Of a stretch of 64,000 bases of DNA, positions 8,741 through 17,591 are shown in pieces. The first letter of the stretch is position 1, and each line of letters begins with the position of its first letter. The stretch is from Arcticibacter sp. GTDB taxonomy: Bacteria; Bacteroidota; Bacteroidia; 2-12-FULL-35-15. Both the position numbers and the translations under genes were made by a program. The notes under the pieces were generated by a model. It searched no databases. It had not been told where the DNA came from and worked only from the letters and a program-made list of their open reading frames with translations. Where the stretch lies: contig JAJNQB010000009.1 in the NCBI GenBank assembly GCA_021155045.1, forward strand, positions 62,001 to 126,000, in the 5' to 3' direction.

Positions 8741-10326
8741 TTGTCTGTAAATTCAGAAATAAAATGAAACTTGATATCTGGATTTTTTTCTTCAGCCATT
8801 TGTAAAGCCCAAGCCGATTCTGCTAAAAACACAGGTCTTCCTTCCTTGTCATTAGCCATGTGGTGTGCTTTTTCAAAAATAAATTCTTCTAATTTCTTTT
8901 TGTCTGTTGAACTTATCCAACAAGCTTTGTATAAAGAAATGGGTTCATAATCACAAGATGCGGTATATTCACTTTTTAGTCGATGTTGAATAACTTCAAA
9001 CTGAAGAGCGCCAACTGTTCCTAGTACTTTTCTATTGTCGGTACGTTTAGTAAATAATTGAGCAACGCCTTCATCTGTTAATTGTTCTAAGCCTTTATTT
9101 AGTTGTTTTGTTTTCATTGGATCTTTATTAACCACATATCTAAATAATTCAGGCGAAAATTGAGGAATACCTTTGAACATTATTTTTTCCCCTTCTGTTA
9201 ATGTATCTCCAATTTTAAAGTTAGATGAATCGTATAAACCAATAATATCACCAGGGAAAGCTTCATCCACAACATTTTTATCTTGCGCCATAAATGCTGT
9301 AGGATTTGAAAATTTCATATTTCTATTTTCACGTACATGAAAATAATTTTTATTTCTTTCAAATTTTCCTGATACAATTCTTAAAAATGCAATTCTGTCG
9401 CGGTGTTTAGGGTCAAGGTTAGCATGAATTTTAAAAACAAAGCCAGTAAAATTTTTCTCTTCAGGTTTAATTTCTTTTGTTTCTGTGTAGCGTGGGCGAG
9501 GGGAGGGAGCTATTTCAATAAAACTATCTAATAATTCTCTTACACCAAAATTATTTACAGCACTTCCGAAAAACACAGGAGAAACAAGTGCCTCAAGATA
9601 TTCTTCATTGTCTAATTTAGGATATCCAGCTTCTAATAATTCAACATCGCTTCTTAATGTATTAGCATAATCTTCACCAATAAGCTTATCTAAAGTGCCA
9701 TCATTCAAATCTTTTATTTGTATGGAGTTTTCTAAATCTTGTTTTTCACCAGAATTAAAAAGTGTTAAACTTTTTTCATATAAATTATAAACACCTTTAA
9801 ATGTTTTTCCCATGCTAATGGGCCAACTCAATGGGCGTAAATCAATTCGTAATTCTTTTTCAATTTCTTCTAATAAATCAAAAGGATCTTTTCCTTCTCT
9901 ATCCAATTTATTTATGAATACAATTACAGGTGTATTTCTCATTCTACACACTTCCAGTAATTTGCGTGTTTGAGGTTCAACACCTTTAGCACAGTCAATA
10001 AGCATAATTACGCTGTCCACAGCGGTAAGTGTTCTGTATGTATCCTCAGCAAAATCTTCGTGACCAGGAGTATCTAATAAATTTATTTTTATGCCTTTGT
10101 ACTCAAAACCCATAACCGATGTAGCAACGGATATTCCACGTTGGCGCTCAATTTCCATAAAATCGGAAGTGGTATGTTTTTTTATTTTATTAGATTTTAC
10201 AGCGCCAGCAGTTTGTATAGCTCCACCAAAGAGCAATAGTTTTTCAGTCAATGTTGTTTTACCAGCATCGGGATGGGCAATTATGCCAAATGTTTTACGT
10301 CTGCTTATTTCTTCTTGAATGGTCAT
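8737..10326 (-). CDS. prfC: Peptide chain release factor 3
   Basis: 529 aa, the usual RF3 length. The GTPase domain shows G1 in IIAHPDAGKTTLTEKLLLFG, the RGISV switch I segment, DTPGHEDFAEDTYRTL for G3 and NKLD for G4. An EF-Tu-like domain 2 and the RF3-specific C-terminal part follow (QFEVIQHRLKSEY). The protein recycles RF1 and RF2 from the ribosome after peptide release, using GTP. The TTFGI/TSDFMEIERQRGIS region separates it from EF-G. Confidence 0.96.
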   Translation of the reverse strand: MTIQEEISRRKTFGIIAHPDAGKTTLTEKLLLFGGAIQTAGAVKSNKIKKHTTSDFMEIERQRGISVATSVMGFEYKGIKINLLDTPGHEDFAEDTYRTLTAVDSVIMLIDCAKGVEPQTRKLLEVCRMRNTPVIVFINKLDREGKDPFDLLEEIEKELRIDLRPLSWPISMGKTFKGVYNLYEKSLTLFNSGEKQDLENSIQIKDLNDGTLDKLIGEDYANTLRSDVELLEAGYPKLDNEEYLEALVSPVFFGSAVNNFGVRELLDSFIEIAPSPRPRYTETKEIKPEEKNFTGFVFKIHANLDPKHRDRIAFLRIVSGKFERNKNYFHVRENRNMKFSNPTAFMAQDKNVVDEAFPGDIIGLYDSSNFKIGDTLTEGEKIMFKGIPQFSPELFRYVVNKDPMKTKQLNKGLEQLTDEGVAQLFTKRTDNRKVLGTVGALQFEVIQHRLKSEYTASCDYEPISLYKACWISSTDKKKLEEFIFEKAHHMANDKEGRPVFLAESAWALQMAEEKNPDIKFHFISEFTDN

Positions 10327-10342
10327 TATTATTTTTAACCTA

Positions 10343-11941
10343 TTATTTTTTAAATAATTTAATCCTCTGCGTAATTGTATTTTGAGTTATTTCGACAAAA
10401 TAAAATCCCTGCTTAGACTCAGATAAATCAAGAGTAATCTCATTCGAAGTGCTTTTTGAGATAAGGATCATTTTTCCTAACATATCATAAATTGCAACTG
10501 TTTTTTGACTATTAGTTTTGTTTTTTAAAGAGATGTTAAAAACACCAGAGCTTGGGTTGGGATATAAAAAAACATCATCATTGATTAAATTGTTTTGTTC
10601 TACAACTGTTATGACACTGGGGTTTTCTATATTTATAGTAAACCCTGGGTCTCTAATTATATTTGATAAATAATCTTTTCCTAATAAATGACAATAGGTA
10701 CAAGAATCTCCAAGCGAATTGAATATTTTCATACACACATTATATACTGTATCAATATTAACAATATGATAAGGATTTGCAAGGGTTGATGTGGAGCCGT
10801 CTCCAAAATCCCAAAAATAGCTTACAGCTTGACTAGCAGTAGTAGAATCAACAAATAATGTAAATGTTGAAGTTGCAGAGTCGACAGATACAGAGTAATG
10901 AGCAAAGCAATTTTCATCTATTTTATATTTTAAAATGCCTCCAACAGCACCTGTTCCATTGCATCTTTCCATTGTGTATCCGACATCTTCATTCGGAAAA
11001 TGTAAGGAACCAATTCCATAAATGGAAGGACCTGTATATTGTAACGACCAAGTATTTCCTTTGTTTTCGGTTTTTAAAACAGCACTTGTCATACATCCCG
11101 TTGATCCAAAAAGGTTTCCTGCGACAAAACCAATTGTATCATTAATAAATTGCATGTCATTTATTACATTCACATTAGTTAGGTTTTGGCTATTCCAACT
11201 GCTTCCTCCATTTGTTGTTTTATAAATTACCCCAATATAATCAGATGCAATTGAATTATCATATATATTGCCTCCAATGAATCCTGTTAATGAATCTGTA
11301 AAATAGACAGTGTTAAACATTAGCTGATTTGGTAGTATTGAAATGATTTGTGGCGTCCAAGAGTTTCCTCCATCGGTAGTTTTATAAAAGTGGCCTTCAT
11401 AGGTGAAAAAATTAAATCCAACAGCATATCCTAATAAAGGAGAGAGCATTTGTATGTCCGTAATTTCAGAAGTAGGAATAAAATCTAGAACACTCCAATT
11501 AGTTCCGCCATCTGAGGTCTTAAAAATAGATGCTCCCCCTGATGATCCCTGCCCAACAAGAAACCCTAGATTTGTATTATAAAAATCCATTCCATAAAAT
11601 GTCCCAGATGGCAAGGTGCTTGAAGACCAAGATTGACCAGCATTAAATGATTTATATAACCCTCCAAAAGTTGCTACAGCATAGCCCGTATCTTTTGAAG
11701 GAAATTTTATTTTTTTCAATTCTGGACCACCACTATTTTTTAAACTCCAATTTAAACCACCATTAGTCGTCATTAAAATTTTTGCATTTTCACCAGCTAC
11801 ATATCCTGTGTCGGCAGATGTAAAAAAAATACTTCGTATACCATCTGAATTAACAGCTAATTGCGTCCATTGTGCGAATAAATTGATTGAGAAGATTAGC
11901 ATCCCAATAAGTGCAAGCCTTTTTTTGAAGTTCATAATCAT
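10343..11941 (-). CDS. T9SS-secreted protein with YCF48/BNR-like repeats, a PKD domain and a type A sorting domain
   Basis: 532 aa. A signal peptide ends at NLFAQ; Met3 is an equally good start. Repeated units of the form GYVAG...KTTNGGSSW recur about six times between residues 45 and 335 (for example MTTNGGLNW, KTSDGGTNW, KTTDGGNSW), typical of the YCF48-like / sialidase Asp-box beta-propeller. A PKD-like segment (FWDFGDGSTSTLANPYH) follows. The last 70 or so residues are a type A sorting domain (VFLYPNPSSGVFNISLK ... ITQRIKLFKK). It is probably a cell-surface or secreted protein; its ligand is unknown. Confidence 0.88.
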   Translation of the reverse strand: MIMNFKKRLALIGMLIFSINLFAQWTQLAVNSDGIRSIFFTSADTGYVAGENAKILMTTNGGLNWSLKNSGGPELKKIKFPSKDTGYAVATFGGLYKSFNAGQSWSSSTLPSGTFYGMDFYNTNLGFLVGQGSSGGASIFKTSDGGTNWSVLDFIPTSEITDIQMLSPLLGYAVGFNFFTYEGHFYKTTDGGNSWTPQIISILPNQLMFNTVYFTDSLTGFIGGNIYDNSIASDYIGVIYKTTNGGSSWNSQNLTNVNVINDMQFINDTIGFVAGNLFGSTGCMTSAVLKTENKGNTWSLQYTGPSIYGIGSLHFPNEDVGYTMERCNGTGAVGGILKYKIDENCFAHYSVSVDSATSTFTLFVDSTTASQAVSYFWDFGDGSTSTLANPYHIVNIDTVYNVCMKIFNSLGDSCTYCHLLGKDYLSNIIRDPGFTINIENPSVITVVEQNNLINDDVFLYPNPSSGVFNISLKNKTNSQKTVAIYDMLGKMILISKSTSNEITLDLSESKQGFYFVEITQNTITQRIKLFKK

Positions 11942-11960
11942 TTAGTTTTTATATATTAAT

Positions 11961-12000
11961 AAAAAAACCTTTCCTAAATTATTTTGAAGGAAAGGTTTAA
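11961..12000 (-). terminator. Terminator of rplS
   Basis: Inverted repeat AAACCTTTCC / GGAAAGGTTT (11965-11974 and 11989-11998). On the minus strand it is followed by a T-rich run, and it lies just after the rplS stop. Confidence 0.75.
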
Positions 12001-12018
12001 CAAATTATATAACAAAAA

Positions 12019-12375
12019 TTATTGTTTTTTCTCTTTAATACGAGCAGCTTTACCAGTTAAATCACGTAAGTAGAATAAACGTGCTCTACGAACGATACCT
12101 ACTTTGTTAACTTCTACTTTATCAACATAAGGAGAGTTTACTGGGAAGATACGCTCAACTCCAACTCCGTTACTCATTTTACGAACTGTAAAAGATTCAG
12201 TATTTCCAGAATTTTTACGTTGAATCACAACACCTTGATATTGCTGGATACGTTCTTTATCGCCCTCTTTAATTTTATAATGAACAGTAACTGTATCACC
12301 AGCTTTAAACTTAGGGTGATTAGCTTTTGTAGTTAATTGCTCTACTGCATATTGTAATAATGTACTTGCGCTCAT
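12019..12375 (-). CDS. rplS: 50S ribosomal protein L19
   Basis: 118 aa, a normal length. The family pattern is clear: FKAGDTVTVHYKIKEG, QQYQGVVIQRKNSG, GVGVERIFPVNSPYVDKVEV and the C-terminal RRARLFYLRDLTGKAARIKE. It sits at the 30S-50S interface. It is monocistronic with a strong terminator; the usual rimM-trmD neighbours are not adjacent, which is common in Bacteroidetes. Confidence 0.97.
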   Translation of the reverse strand: MSASTLLQYAVEQLTTKANHPKFKAGDTVTVHYKIKEGDKERIQQYQGVVIQRKNSGNTESFTVRKMSNGVGVERIFPVNSPYVDKVEVNKVGIVRRARLFYLRDLTGKAARIKEKKQ

Positions 12376-12491
12376 GACTCTTTATTTTTAATAAATTTTG
12401 ATAATCCTCTCGAAAAAGGAGTGCAAATATAGTAGATTTTTTTATTTCAGAAAAAAAAAAAGGATAAAATATTGATTTTTGCTCGTCTTTT

Positions 12492-12779
12492 TTATTTTTC
12501 AACGATTACAAAAATGTCTTCATTGTCGCGTTTCATCAGGTAGTTTTCGCGAGCAAATTTTTCGAGGGTTGCTGGGTTGGTGTTTAATTCTTTAATATCT
12601 GCTGTTATTTGGTTGATTTCAGTGGCAAAATAATTTCGTTCCTCTTCTAGCTTTGATACATCTTTTCTGAGGTCCATCTGAGTTTTAATATCGTTTTTAT
12701 CGAAAAATGCAACCCAAACTGCTAAACCTAGAAGTGTTAGCAAATACTTGTTTTTAAGGGTTGATATTACATTTTTCAT
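12492..12779 (-). CDS. Septum formation initiator (FtsB/DivIC-like)
   Basis: 95 aa. A short cytoplasmic end, one transmembrane helix (LLTLLGLAVWVAFF) and a predicted coiled coil (MDLRKDVSKLEEERNYFATEI) lead to the family ending LEKFARENYLMKRDNEDIFVI. These small bitopic proteins stabilise the FtsL-FtsQ divisome subcomplex. The ARExYLMKR..E signature is convincing for the FtsB/DivIC Pfam family, although which of the two it is cannot be decided from sequence alone. Confidence 0.88.
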   Translation of the reverse strand: MKNVISTLKNKYLLTLLGLAVWVAFFDKNDIKTQMDLRKDVSKLEEERNYFATEINQITADIKELNTNPATLEKFARENYLMKRDNEDIFVIVEK

Positions 12780-12870
12780 TGATTTTTGTATTATTCTACA
12801 ACAAAAATACGTAAGTTTAGTTGGTTAAATAGCTCTTTTGAGGAAGGTTATTAACTTAAAAATTAACATT

Positions 12871-13611
12871 ATGATAAAAAGATTGATTTTGGTACTGTTG
12901 TTTTTTTCACAAATGCTTTATTCACAGTCGTTTAAGGAGCAACAAGCAAAATTGCCTCGAGTAAAAGCTGCTTATTCTGAAAAATGGGAGAATTTGAAAA
13001 AAGATATTGCCAAGTTAGGAGTTGATGCTAATTCTTTTGATTTATATATAAGAGCTTTCAAACAAAATGAAGTACTTGAAGTTTGGTTGAAATCAAAGAC
13101 TGCTACTGAGTATAAATTATTTAAAACGTATGAAATTTGTAGTAGTTCGGGTATTTTAGGCCCCAAACGCAAACAAGGTGATGGACAGGTGCCTGAAGGC
13201 TTTTACAATGTTGCTGTTTTTAATCCTTATAGCAGTTACCATTTATCCTTAGGTGTTAGTTATCCTAATGAAAGTGATAAAATTATTGGAAAAGGTAATT
13301 TGGGAGGGGATATTATGATTCATGGAAACTGTGTTACCATTGGGTGTATCCCATTAACAGATAACTATATCAAAGAAGTTTATATCCTAGCTGTAGAGGC
13401 TAAAGATAGTGGGCAAAAAATTATTCCAATCCATATATTTCCTGTAAAGTTTGATAAAAAAGGAATGGATTTAATAGCAGATGAATATGCTAATAAAACT
13501 TTATTACTTACTTTTTGGAATAATTTAAAACAAGTGTTTGATTATTTCGAAAAAAATAAAAAATTACCTAAAATAAGTGTAGATAAAGAGGGGAAGTATG
13601 TTGTTAGTTAG
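12871..13611 (+). CDS. L,D-transpeptidase family protein (YafK-like YkuD domain)
   Basis: 246 aa from the ATG at 12871. That start gives a clean signal peptide (MIKRLILVLLFFSQMLYSQ); an upstream in-frame ATG at 12838 would add 11 residues in front of it. The YkuD catalytic motif is HGNCVTIGC, with the nucleophile at about Cys159, preceded by GDGQVPEGFYNV, the YafK-type hallmark. Such enzymes make or cut meso-DAP cross-links or protein links in the periplasm. It is convergent with rsmD, overlapping by 8 bases. Confidence 0.88.
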   Translation: MIKRLILVLLFFSQMLYSQSFKEQQAKLPRVKAAYSEKWENLKKDIAKLGVDANSFDLYIRAFKQNEVLEVWLKSKTATEYKLFKTYEICSSSGILGPKRKQGDGQVPEGFYNVAVFNPYSSYHLSLGVSYPNESDKIIGKGNLGGDIMIHGNCVTIGCIPLTDNYIKEVYILAVEAKDSGQKIIPIHIFPVKFDKKGMDLIADEYANKTLLLTFWNNLKQVFDYFEKNKKLPKISVDKEGKYVVS

Positions 13612-14152
13612 GGTTTGTTGATTGCTCAAAAAAACTAAAATTTACATTTCCATATTTTCGATGTTGCGAAAAATGTGGATAGTTTGAAAAATTTGTTTTT
13701 TCTCCATGCTCAATTACCAATATTCCATTTTCACGAAGTAAATTTTTTTCAAATATTAAACTGGGAATACTTTCCATTTCCTCTATGTCGTAAGGTGGGT
13801 CAGCAAAAATTAAATTGTATTTAGATGTTTCATTTTTTAGGAATGAAAATACATTCATTTTAAAAACTTTTCCATTTCTAAATTGTAATTCATCAAATGT
13901 TTTTTTTATAAAATTGGTGCAATTAAAGTTTAAATCTACGCAGGTTATATCACCGCTGCCTCTTGATAAAAATTCATAACTAATATTGCCCGTTCCTGCA
14001 AATAAATCTAGAACTTTAATATTTTCAAAGTCAATTAAATTGTTTAGAATATTAAATAAACTTTCTTTGGCAAAGTCCGTTGTAGGTCTAACGGGTAGAT
14101 TTTTAGGAGTATGAATATTGCGTCCTTTGAAATTGCCACTAATAATTCTCAT
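13604..14152 (-). CDS. rsmD: 16S rRNA (guanine966-N2)-methyltransferase RsmD
   Basis: 182 aa. It starts with the typical MRIISGNFKGR and RPTTDFAKESLFNIL. SAM motif I is VLDLFAGTGNISYEFLSRG and the catalytic DPPY tetrad is present in LIFADPPYD. It methylates G966 of 16S rRNA. It shares one base with the stop/start junction of the DUF3822-like gene upstream, an arrangement common in Bacteroidetes. Confidence 0.95.
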   Translation of the reverse strand: MRIISGNFKGRNIHTPKNLPVRPTTDFAKESLFNILNNLIDFENIKVLDLFAGTGNISYEFLSRGSGDITCVDLNFNCTNFIKKTFDELQFRNGKVFKMNVFSFLKNETSKYNLIFADPPYDIEEMESIPSLIFEKNLLRENGILVIEHGEKTNFSNYPHFSQHRKYGNVNFSFFEQSTNPN

Positions 14153-15027
14153 TATAAATAAAAAGAGCTAAAAATTGTAAAATAACTATGTTTTGGCAAT
14201 GTTTGAAGTTGATAACAGTAGTCATTACTATTAGTTTTACTACCAAACTTTACATTTTTAATGTATTTGTAGGTAATAGAATAGATAGCATCATTTTTTT
14301 CAATTCTACCTAATAGGAAAAGTTCTATGTGTTCAGGGTTTAATGATAATTGTTCGATTACAAAAAGTAGGTAATAAATATAATCTTCAGCCGAGGTGTA
14401 TTTAAAAGAATTATAAAAATTAAGTTTTTGTTTGTTTAAAAATAAAATTTCAAAATGATTTTTTTCTACATTAATGTATAATTTAGCACTATCAACATTT
14501 TTGTTTTGCGATGTTACATCATGAATTAACGAGCTAGAATAGTGATGATAATTTACCCTAGAAAAAAGGTTGTCAATTTTAATTTTGATGGAAAGAGGTA
14601 GCGCAAAAATATTTTTGGAATCGATTGTTTCAATGTTATCTACCAAAATAAATTCGTTTCCTTGTAATTGTGTGTTAAATTTTAAATAAAGTTTTTTTCT
14701 GTCTTCCTCGTACAACGCATTTGGAACTAATGTGGCTAATTCATTTACAATAGAACAGCTTACTGTTTTGTACTTTAGCGAAGTGAGGCTGCTTTGGCTT
14801 TCAACAACAGAAAATAAATCGGCTAATAAATCGTAATTGTATGAACTATCAAATTCGTAGGATTCAAAAGCAATGTATTTTTTTGAAACGGAATCAAAAA
14901 CAGTAAAATAAAATTCGCTAGTACTAATTTCTAAAACAAGAATATAGTTTTGAGAATTACTGCCTTTGAAGGATTCATCAATAATGCAATTTTTTTGTGA
15001 TATTCTATTTTTTAGCTCACTTATCAT
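14152..15027 (-). CDS. DUF3822-family protein, cotranscribed with rsmD
   Basis: 291 aa from the ATG at 15025-15027; an upstream TTG would add three residues. It is predicted to be soluble, with an actin/hexokinase-like beta pattern. The segment SSLIHDVTSQNKNVDSAKLY and the C-terminal LNPEHIELFLLGRIEKND resemble the DUF3822 family, whose members typically lie next to rsmD in Bacteroidetes. No catalytic residues are recognised and its function is unknown. The stop overlaps the rsmD start. Confidence 0.8.
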   Translation of the reverse strand: MISELKNRISQKNCIIDESFKGSNSQNYILVLEISTSEFYFTVFDSVSKKYIAFESYEFDSSYNYDLLADLFSVVESQSSLTSLKYKTVSCSIVNELATLVPNALYEEDRKKLYLKFNTQLQGNEFILVDNIETIDSKNIFALPLSIKIKIDNLFSRVNYHHYSSSLIHDVTSQNKNVDSAKLYINVEKNHFEILFLNKQKLNFYNSFKYTSAEDYIYYLLFVIEQLSLNPEHIELFLLGRIEKNDAIYSITYKYIKNVKFGSKTNSNDYCYQLQTLPKHSYFTIFSSFYL

Positions 15028-15113
15028 GAGGTGCAAAAGTACATAATTTTTATGTTTTTAAATTGTTTTTCAATTTGCCTATAATTTTAATAACCAATTA
15101 CCTCTAATTTTAA

Positions 15114-15121
15114 TACTTTTG
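15114..15121 (+). promoter_or_regulatory. -7 element (TACTTTTG) of argS
   Basis: An exact TAnnTTTG match ending 18 bases before the argS ATG at 15140. It overlaps a TTG that could be misread as the start codon and so supports the later ATG. Confidence 0.55.
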
Positions 15122-15139
15122 CATTCCATTACACTAGAA

Positions 15140-16927
15140 ATGAAAATTGAAGATATATTAAGTGAAAAAACAATTTCTGCATTAAATTCTCTTTATGGAG
15201 CATCGGCAGAAAAAATTAGTTTTGAGAAAACAAATCCTGACTTTGAAGGCGATTTGACTTTAGTTGTATTTCCTTTTTTAAAAATATCTAAAAAAAAGCC
15301 TGAAGAAACAGCGAATGAGATAGGCATTTTTTTGAAAGATAGCACACCTGAAATAGCTGCGTTTAATGTCGTAAAAGGATTTTTAAATATTGTAATCGAC
15401 AATTCTTTTTGGTTGAATTATTTTAAACAAATAAATGGTAAATCATTTGTTAATCCGAAAATAGCAGATGATGCTTCAGTAGTTATGTTAGAGTATTCTT
15501 CTCCTAACACTAATAAACCACTTCATTTAGGACATGTTCGTAATAATTTGTTGGGATATTCGGTGGCAGAAATTTTAAAAGCAGCTGGTAATAAAGTAAT
15601 AAAAACCAATTTAGTTAATGATAGAGGCGTTCATATTTGTAAAAGTATGTTGGCATGGAAAAAATGGGGAAACAATGAAACTCCTGAATCTTCAGGTATC
15701 AAAGGCGATCATTTGGTAGGAAAATATTATGTTGAGTTTGATAAACAATATAAAATTGAAGTTGCAAGATTAATTGAATTAGGCAAATCAAAAGAAGAAG
15801 CAGAAAAAAATGCTACTATACTGTTGGAAGTTCAAGATATGTTGAGAAAATGGGAGGCAGGAGATGAAGAAGTTTTATCATTATGGAAAATGATGAATGG
15901 TTGGGTTTATAGTGGGTTTGACATTACCTATAAAAAACTTGGAGTTGATTTCGACAAAATTTATTACGAGAGCAACACTTATTTATTAGGTAAGGATATT
16001 ATTGAAGTTGGCTTACAAAAAAATGTTTTTAAAAGAAGAGATGATAATTCTGTTTTTATTGATTTAACTCCTGATGGGTTAGATGAAAAAACATTGTTGC
16101 GAGCAGATGGTACTTCGGTTTATATGACGCAGGATTTGGGTACAGCATTACAACGAGAAAAAGAAACAAATTTTAATAAACTTATTTATACTGTTGGTAA
16201 TGAACAAGATTATCATTTTAAAGTTTTGTTTTTAATACTTAAAAAACTTGGTTATTCTTGGGCTGAAGGATTACAACATTTATCTTATGGTATGGTTGAA
16301 TTGCCTGAAGGTAAAATGAAATCGAGGGAAGGAACAGTTGTAGATGCTGATGATTTGATGCAAGAAATGATTGATACTGCTGAAAAAACATCAAAAGAAT
16401 TAGGCAAAATTGATGGACTATCTGATGAAGAAGCAAAGCAACTTTTTAATATTATTGGATTAGGAGCATTAAAATATTTTATGCTAAAAGTTGATCCAAA
16501 GAAAAAAATGTTGTTTAATCCTGCTGAATCAATTGATTTTAATGGACATACAGCGCCATTTATTCAATTTAATTACGTTCGAATACAAGCATTACTTCGC
16601 AAAGCTGCCGGTGGCTGGAATTTTAATGATTTAGATGTATTTACGCATAATATTAATTTGTTGCCCAAAGAAAAAGAGTTAATAATTAAATTGTATCAGT
16701 TTAATCAAGTGGTTAATCAAGCTGCAAACGATTTAAATCCAGCTCTGGTAGCCAATTATGCTTATGACTTAGCAAAAGAGTATAGTCAATACTATCACGA
16801 TACCCCAATCCTAAAAGAAGAACAAAAAGATTTCATTCTATTTCGATTACATCTTTCAAAAACGATAGGAATAGCAATTAAAGAGGCGATGGGGCTTTTA
16901 GGGATTACTATGCCAGATAAAATGTAA
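15140..16927 (+). CDS. argS: Arginyl-tRNA synthetase
   Basis: 595 aa from the ATG at 15140. It carries the N-terminal Add-1 domain, then the class I HIGH-type motif in NTNKPLHLGHVRNNLLG. The WxxxD-containing DVEFD-like connective region follows, with KMKSREGTVV as the KMSKS equivalent and a C-terminal DALR anticodon-binding domain ending in KEAMGLLGITMPDKM. It charges tRNA-Arg. An in-frame TTG at 15119 lies inside the promoter and is not a credible start. Confidence 0.97.
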   Translation: MKIEDILSEKTISALNSLYGASAEKISFEKTNPDFEGDLTLVVFPFLKISKKKPEETANEIGIFLKDSTPEIAAFNVVKGFLNIVIDNSFWLNYFKQINGKSFVNPKIADDASVVMLEYSSPNTNKPLHLGHVRNNLLGYSVAEILKAAGNKVIKTNLVNDRGVHICKSMLAWKKWGNNETPESSGIKGDHLVGKYYVEFDKQYKIEVARLIELGKSKEEAEKNATILLEVQDMLRKWEAGDEEVLSLWKMMNGWVYSGFDITYKKLGVDFDKIYYESNTYLLGKDIIEVGLQKNVFKRRDDNSVFIDLTPDGLDEKTLLRADGTSVYMTQDLGTALQREKETNFNKLIYTVGNEQDYHFKVLFLILKKLGYSWAEGLQHLSYGMVELPEGKMKSREGTVVDADDLMQEMIDTAEKTSKELGKIDGLSDEEAKQLFNIIGLGALKYFMLKVDPKKKMLFNPAESIDFNGHTAPFIQFNYVRIQALLRKAAGGWNFNDLDVFTHNINLLPKEKELIIKLYQFNQVVNQAANDLNPALVANYAYDLAKEYSQYYHDTPILKEEQKDFILFRLHLSKTIGIAIKEAMGLLGITMPDKM

Positions 16928-16941
16928 AAACGTTTTTTTTA

Positions 16942-17574
16942 ATGAAGCAGTATTCTAAAATAATTTTGGTATTTGTTTTTATTTCATTTTCGTTGTTTTC
17001 ACTGGCTCAAAATAAGGTTGCTGCCAATCAAGATATTATTATTTCTATAAAAGAAACAACATTAAATAAGTTGTTTACTGCTATAGGTGAAATTAAAGGA
17101 ACATCTATCTATTCATTTATGTTTATTGAAGGTACTTATGATTGGACACTGATAAATCCTCAAATAAAATTGCATACAAATAAAGCAGAATTTTTAACAG
17201 ATGTTAAAGTAACAGTAGGAAAATATACTTATTTAATGCATGTTTCGGGTGATGTTGAGATTTGCTATGAACCAACCACAAATTTAATTTATGTTGAAAT
17301 CACAGAAGCAAAATTTCCATTAAATATTATGTTTTTTGGAAAAGTTAAGCATCTATGGGATGTAAATATTGCTAAGTATTTTGAAACACCATTTACCTTT
17401 GATGGACCATTGACAATGGGGTCTGAAATTAGCTTTGCAATGCCTGATAATACTATGAAAAAGTTATATGCTCATCCCGTAAATTGTGGCGTAAAAGTTG
17501 TAGAGAAACAGATACTTGTTTCTGCCGAAATTGAATTTGTAAACAGAGATGGTTTGCAAGTTGAAATAAAATAA
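16942..17574 (+). CDS. Secreted protein of unknown function
   Basis: 210 aa. A signal peptide (IILVFVFISFSLFSLAQ) precedes a beta-rich domain. It begins 14 bases after argS and 17 bases before the thioredoxin-like gene, so the three could be cotranscribed. No domain is recognised. The alternating hydrophobic pattern (ISIKETTLNKLFTAIGEIKG, VTVGKYTYLMHVSGDV) would fit a lipid- or hydrophobic-ligand-binding sandwich, but this is only a guess. Confidence 0.65.
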   Translation: MKQYSKIILVFVFISFSLFSLAQNKVAANQDIIISIKETTLNKLFTAIGEIKGTSIYSFMFIEGTYDWTLINPQIKLHTNKAEFLTDVKVTVGKYTYLMHVSGDVEICYEPTTNLIYVEITEAKFPLNIMFFGKVKHLWDVNIAKYFETPFTFDGPLTMGSEISFAMPDNTMKKLYAHPVNCGVKVVEKQILVSAEIEFVNRDGLQVEIK

Positions 17575-17591
17575 TTATAATATTTTAAATT

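Noticed and set aside
12320..12502. Minus-strand 60-codon frame overlapping the rplS start
   Set aside because: It overlaps the start of rplS in another frame, is low-complexity (Lys/Phe-rich) and has no promoter or family. It is an AT-rich chance frame.
15119..15139. TTG start for argS
   Set aside because: The TTG is part of the TACTTTTG promoter element, so it would not be in the mRNA body. The ATG at 15140 is preferred.
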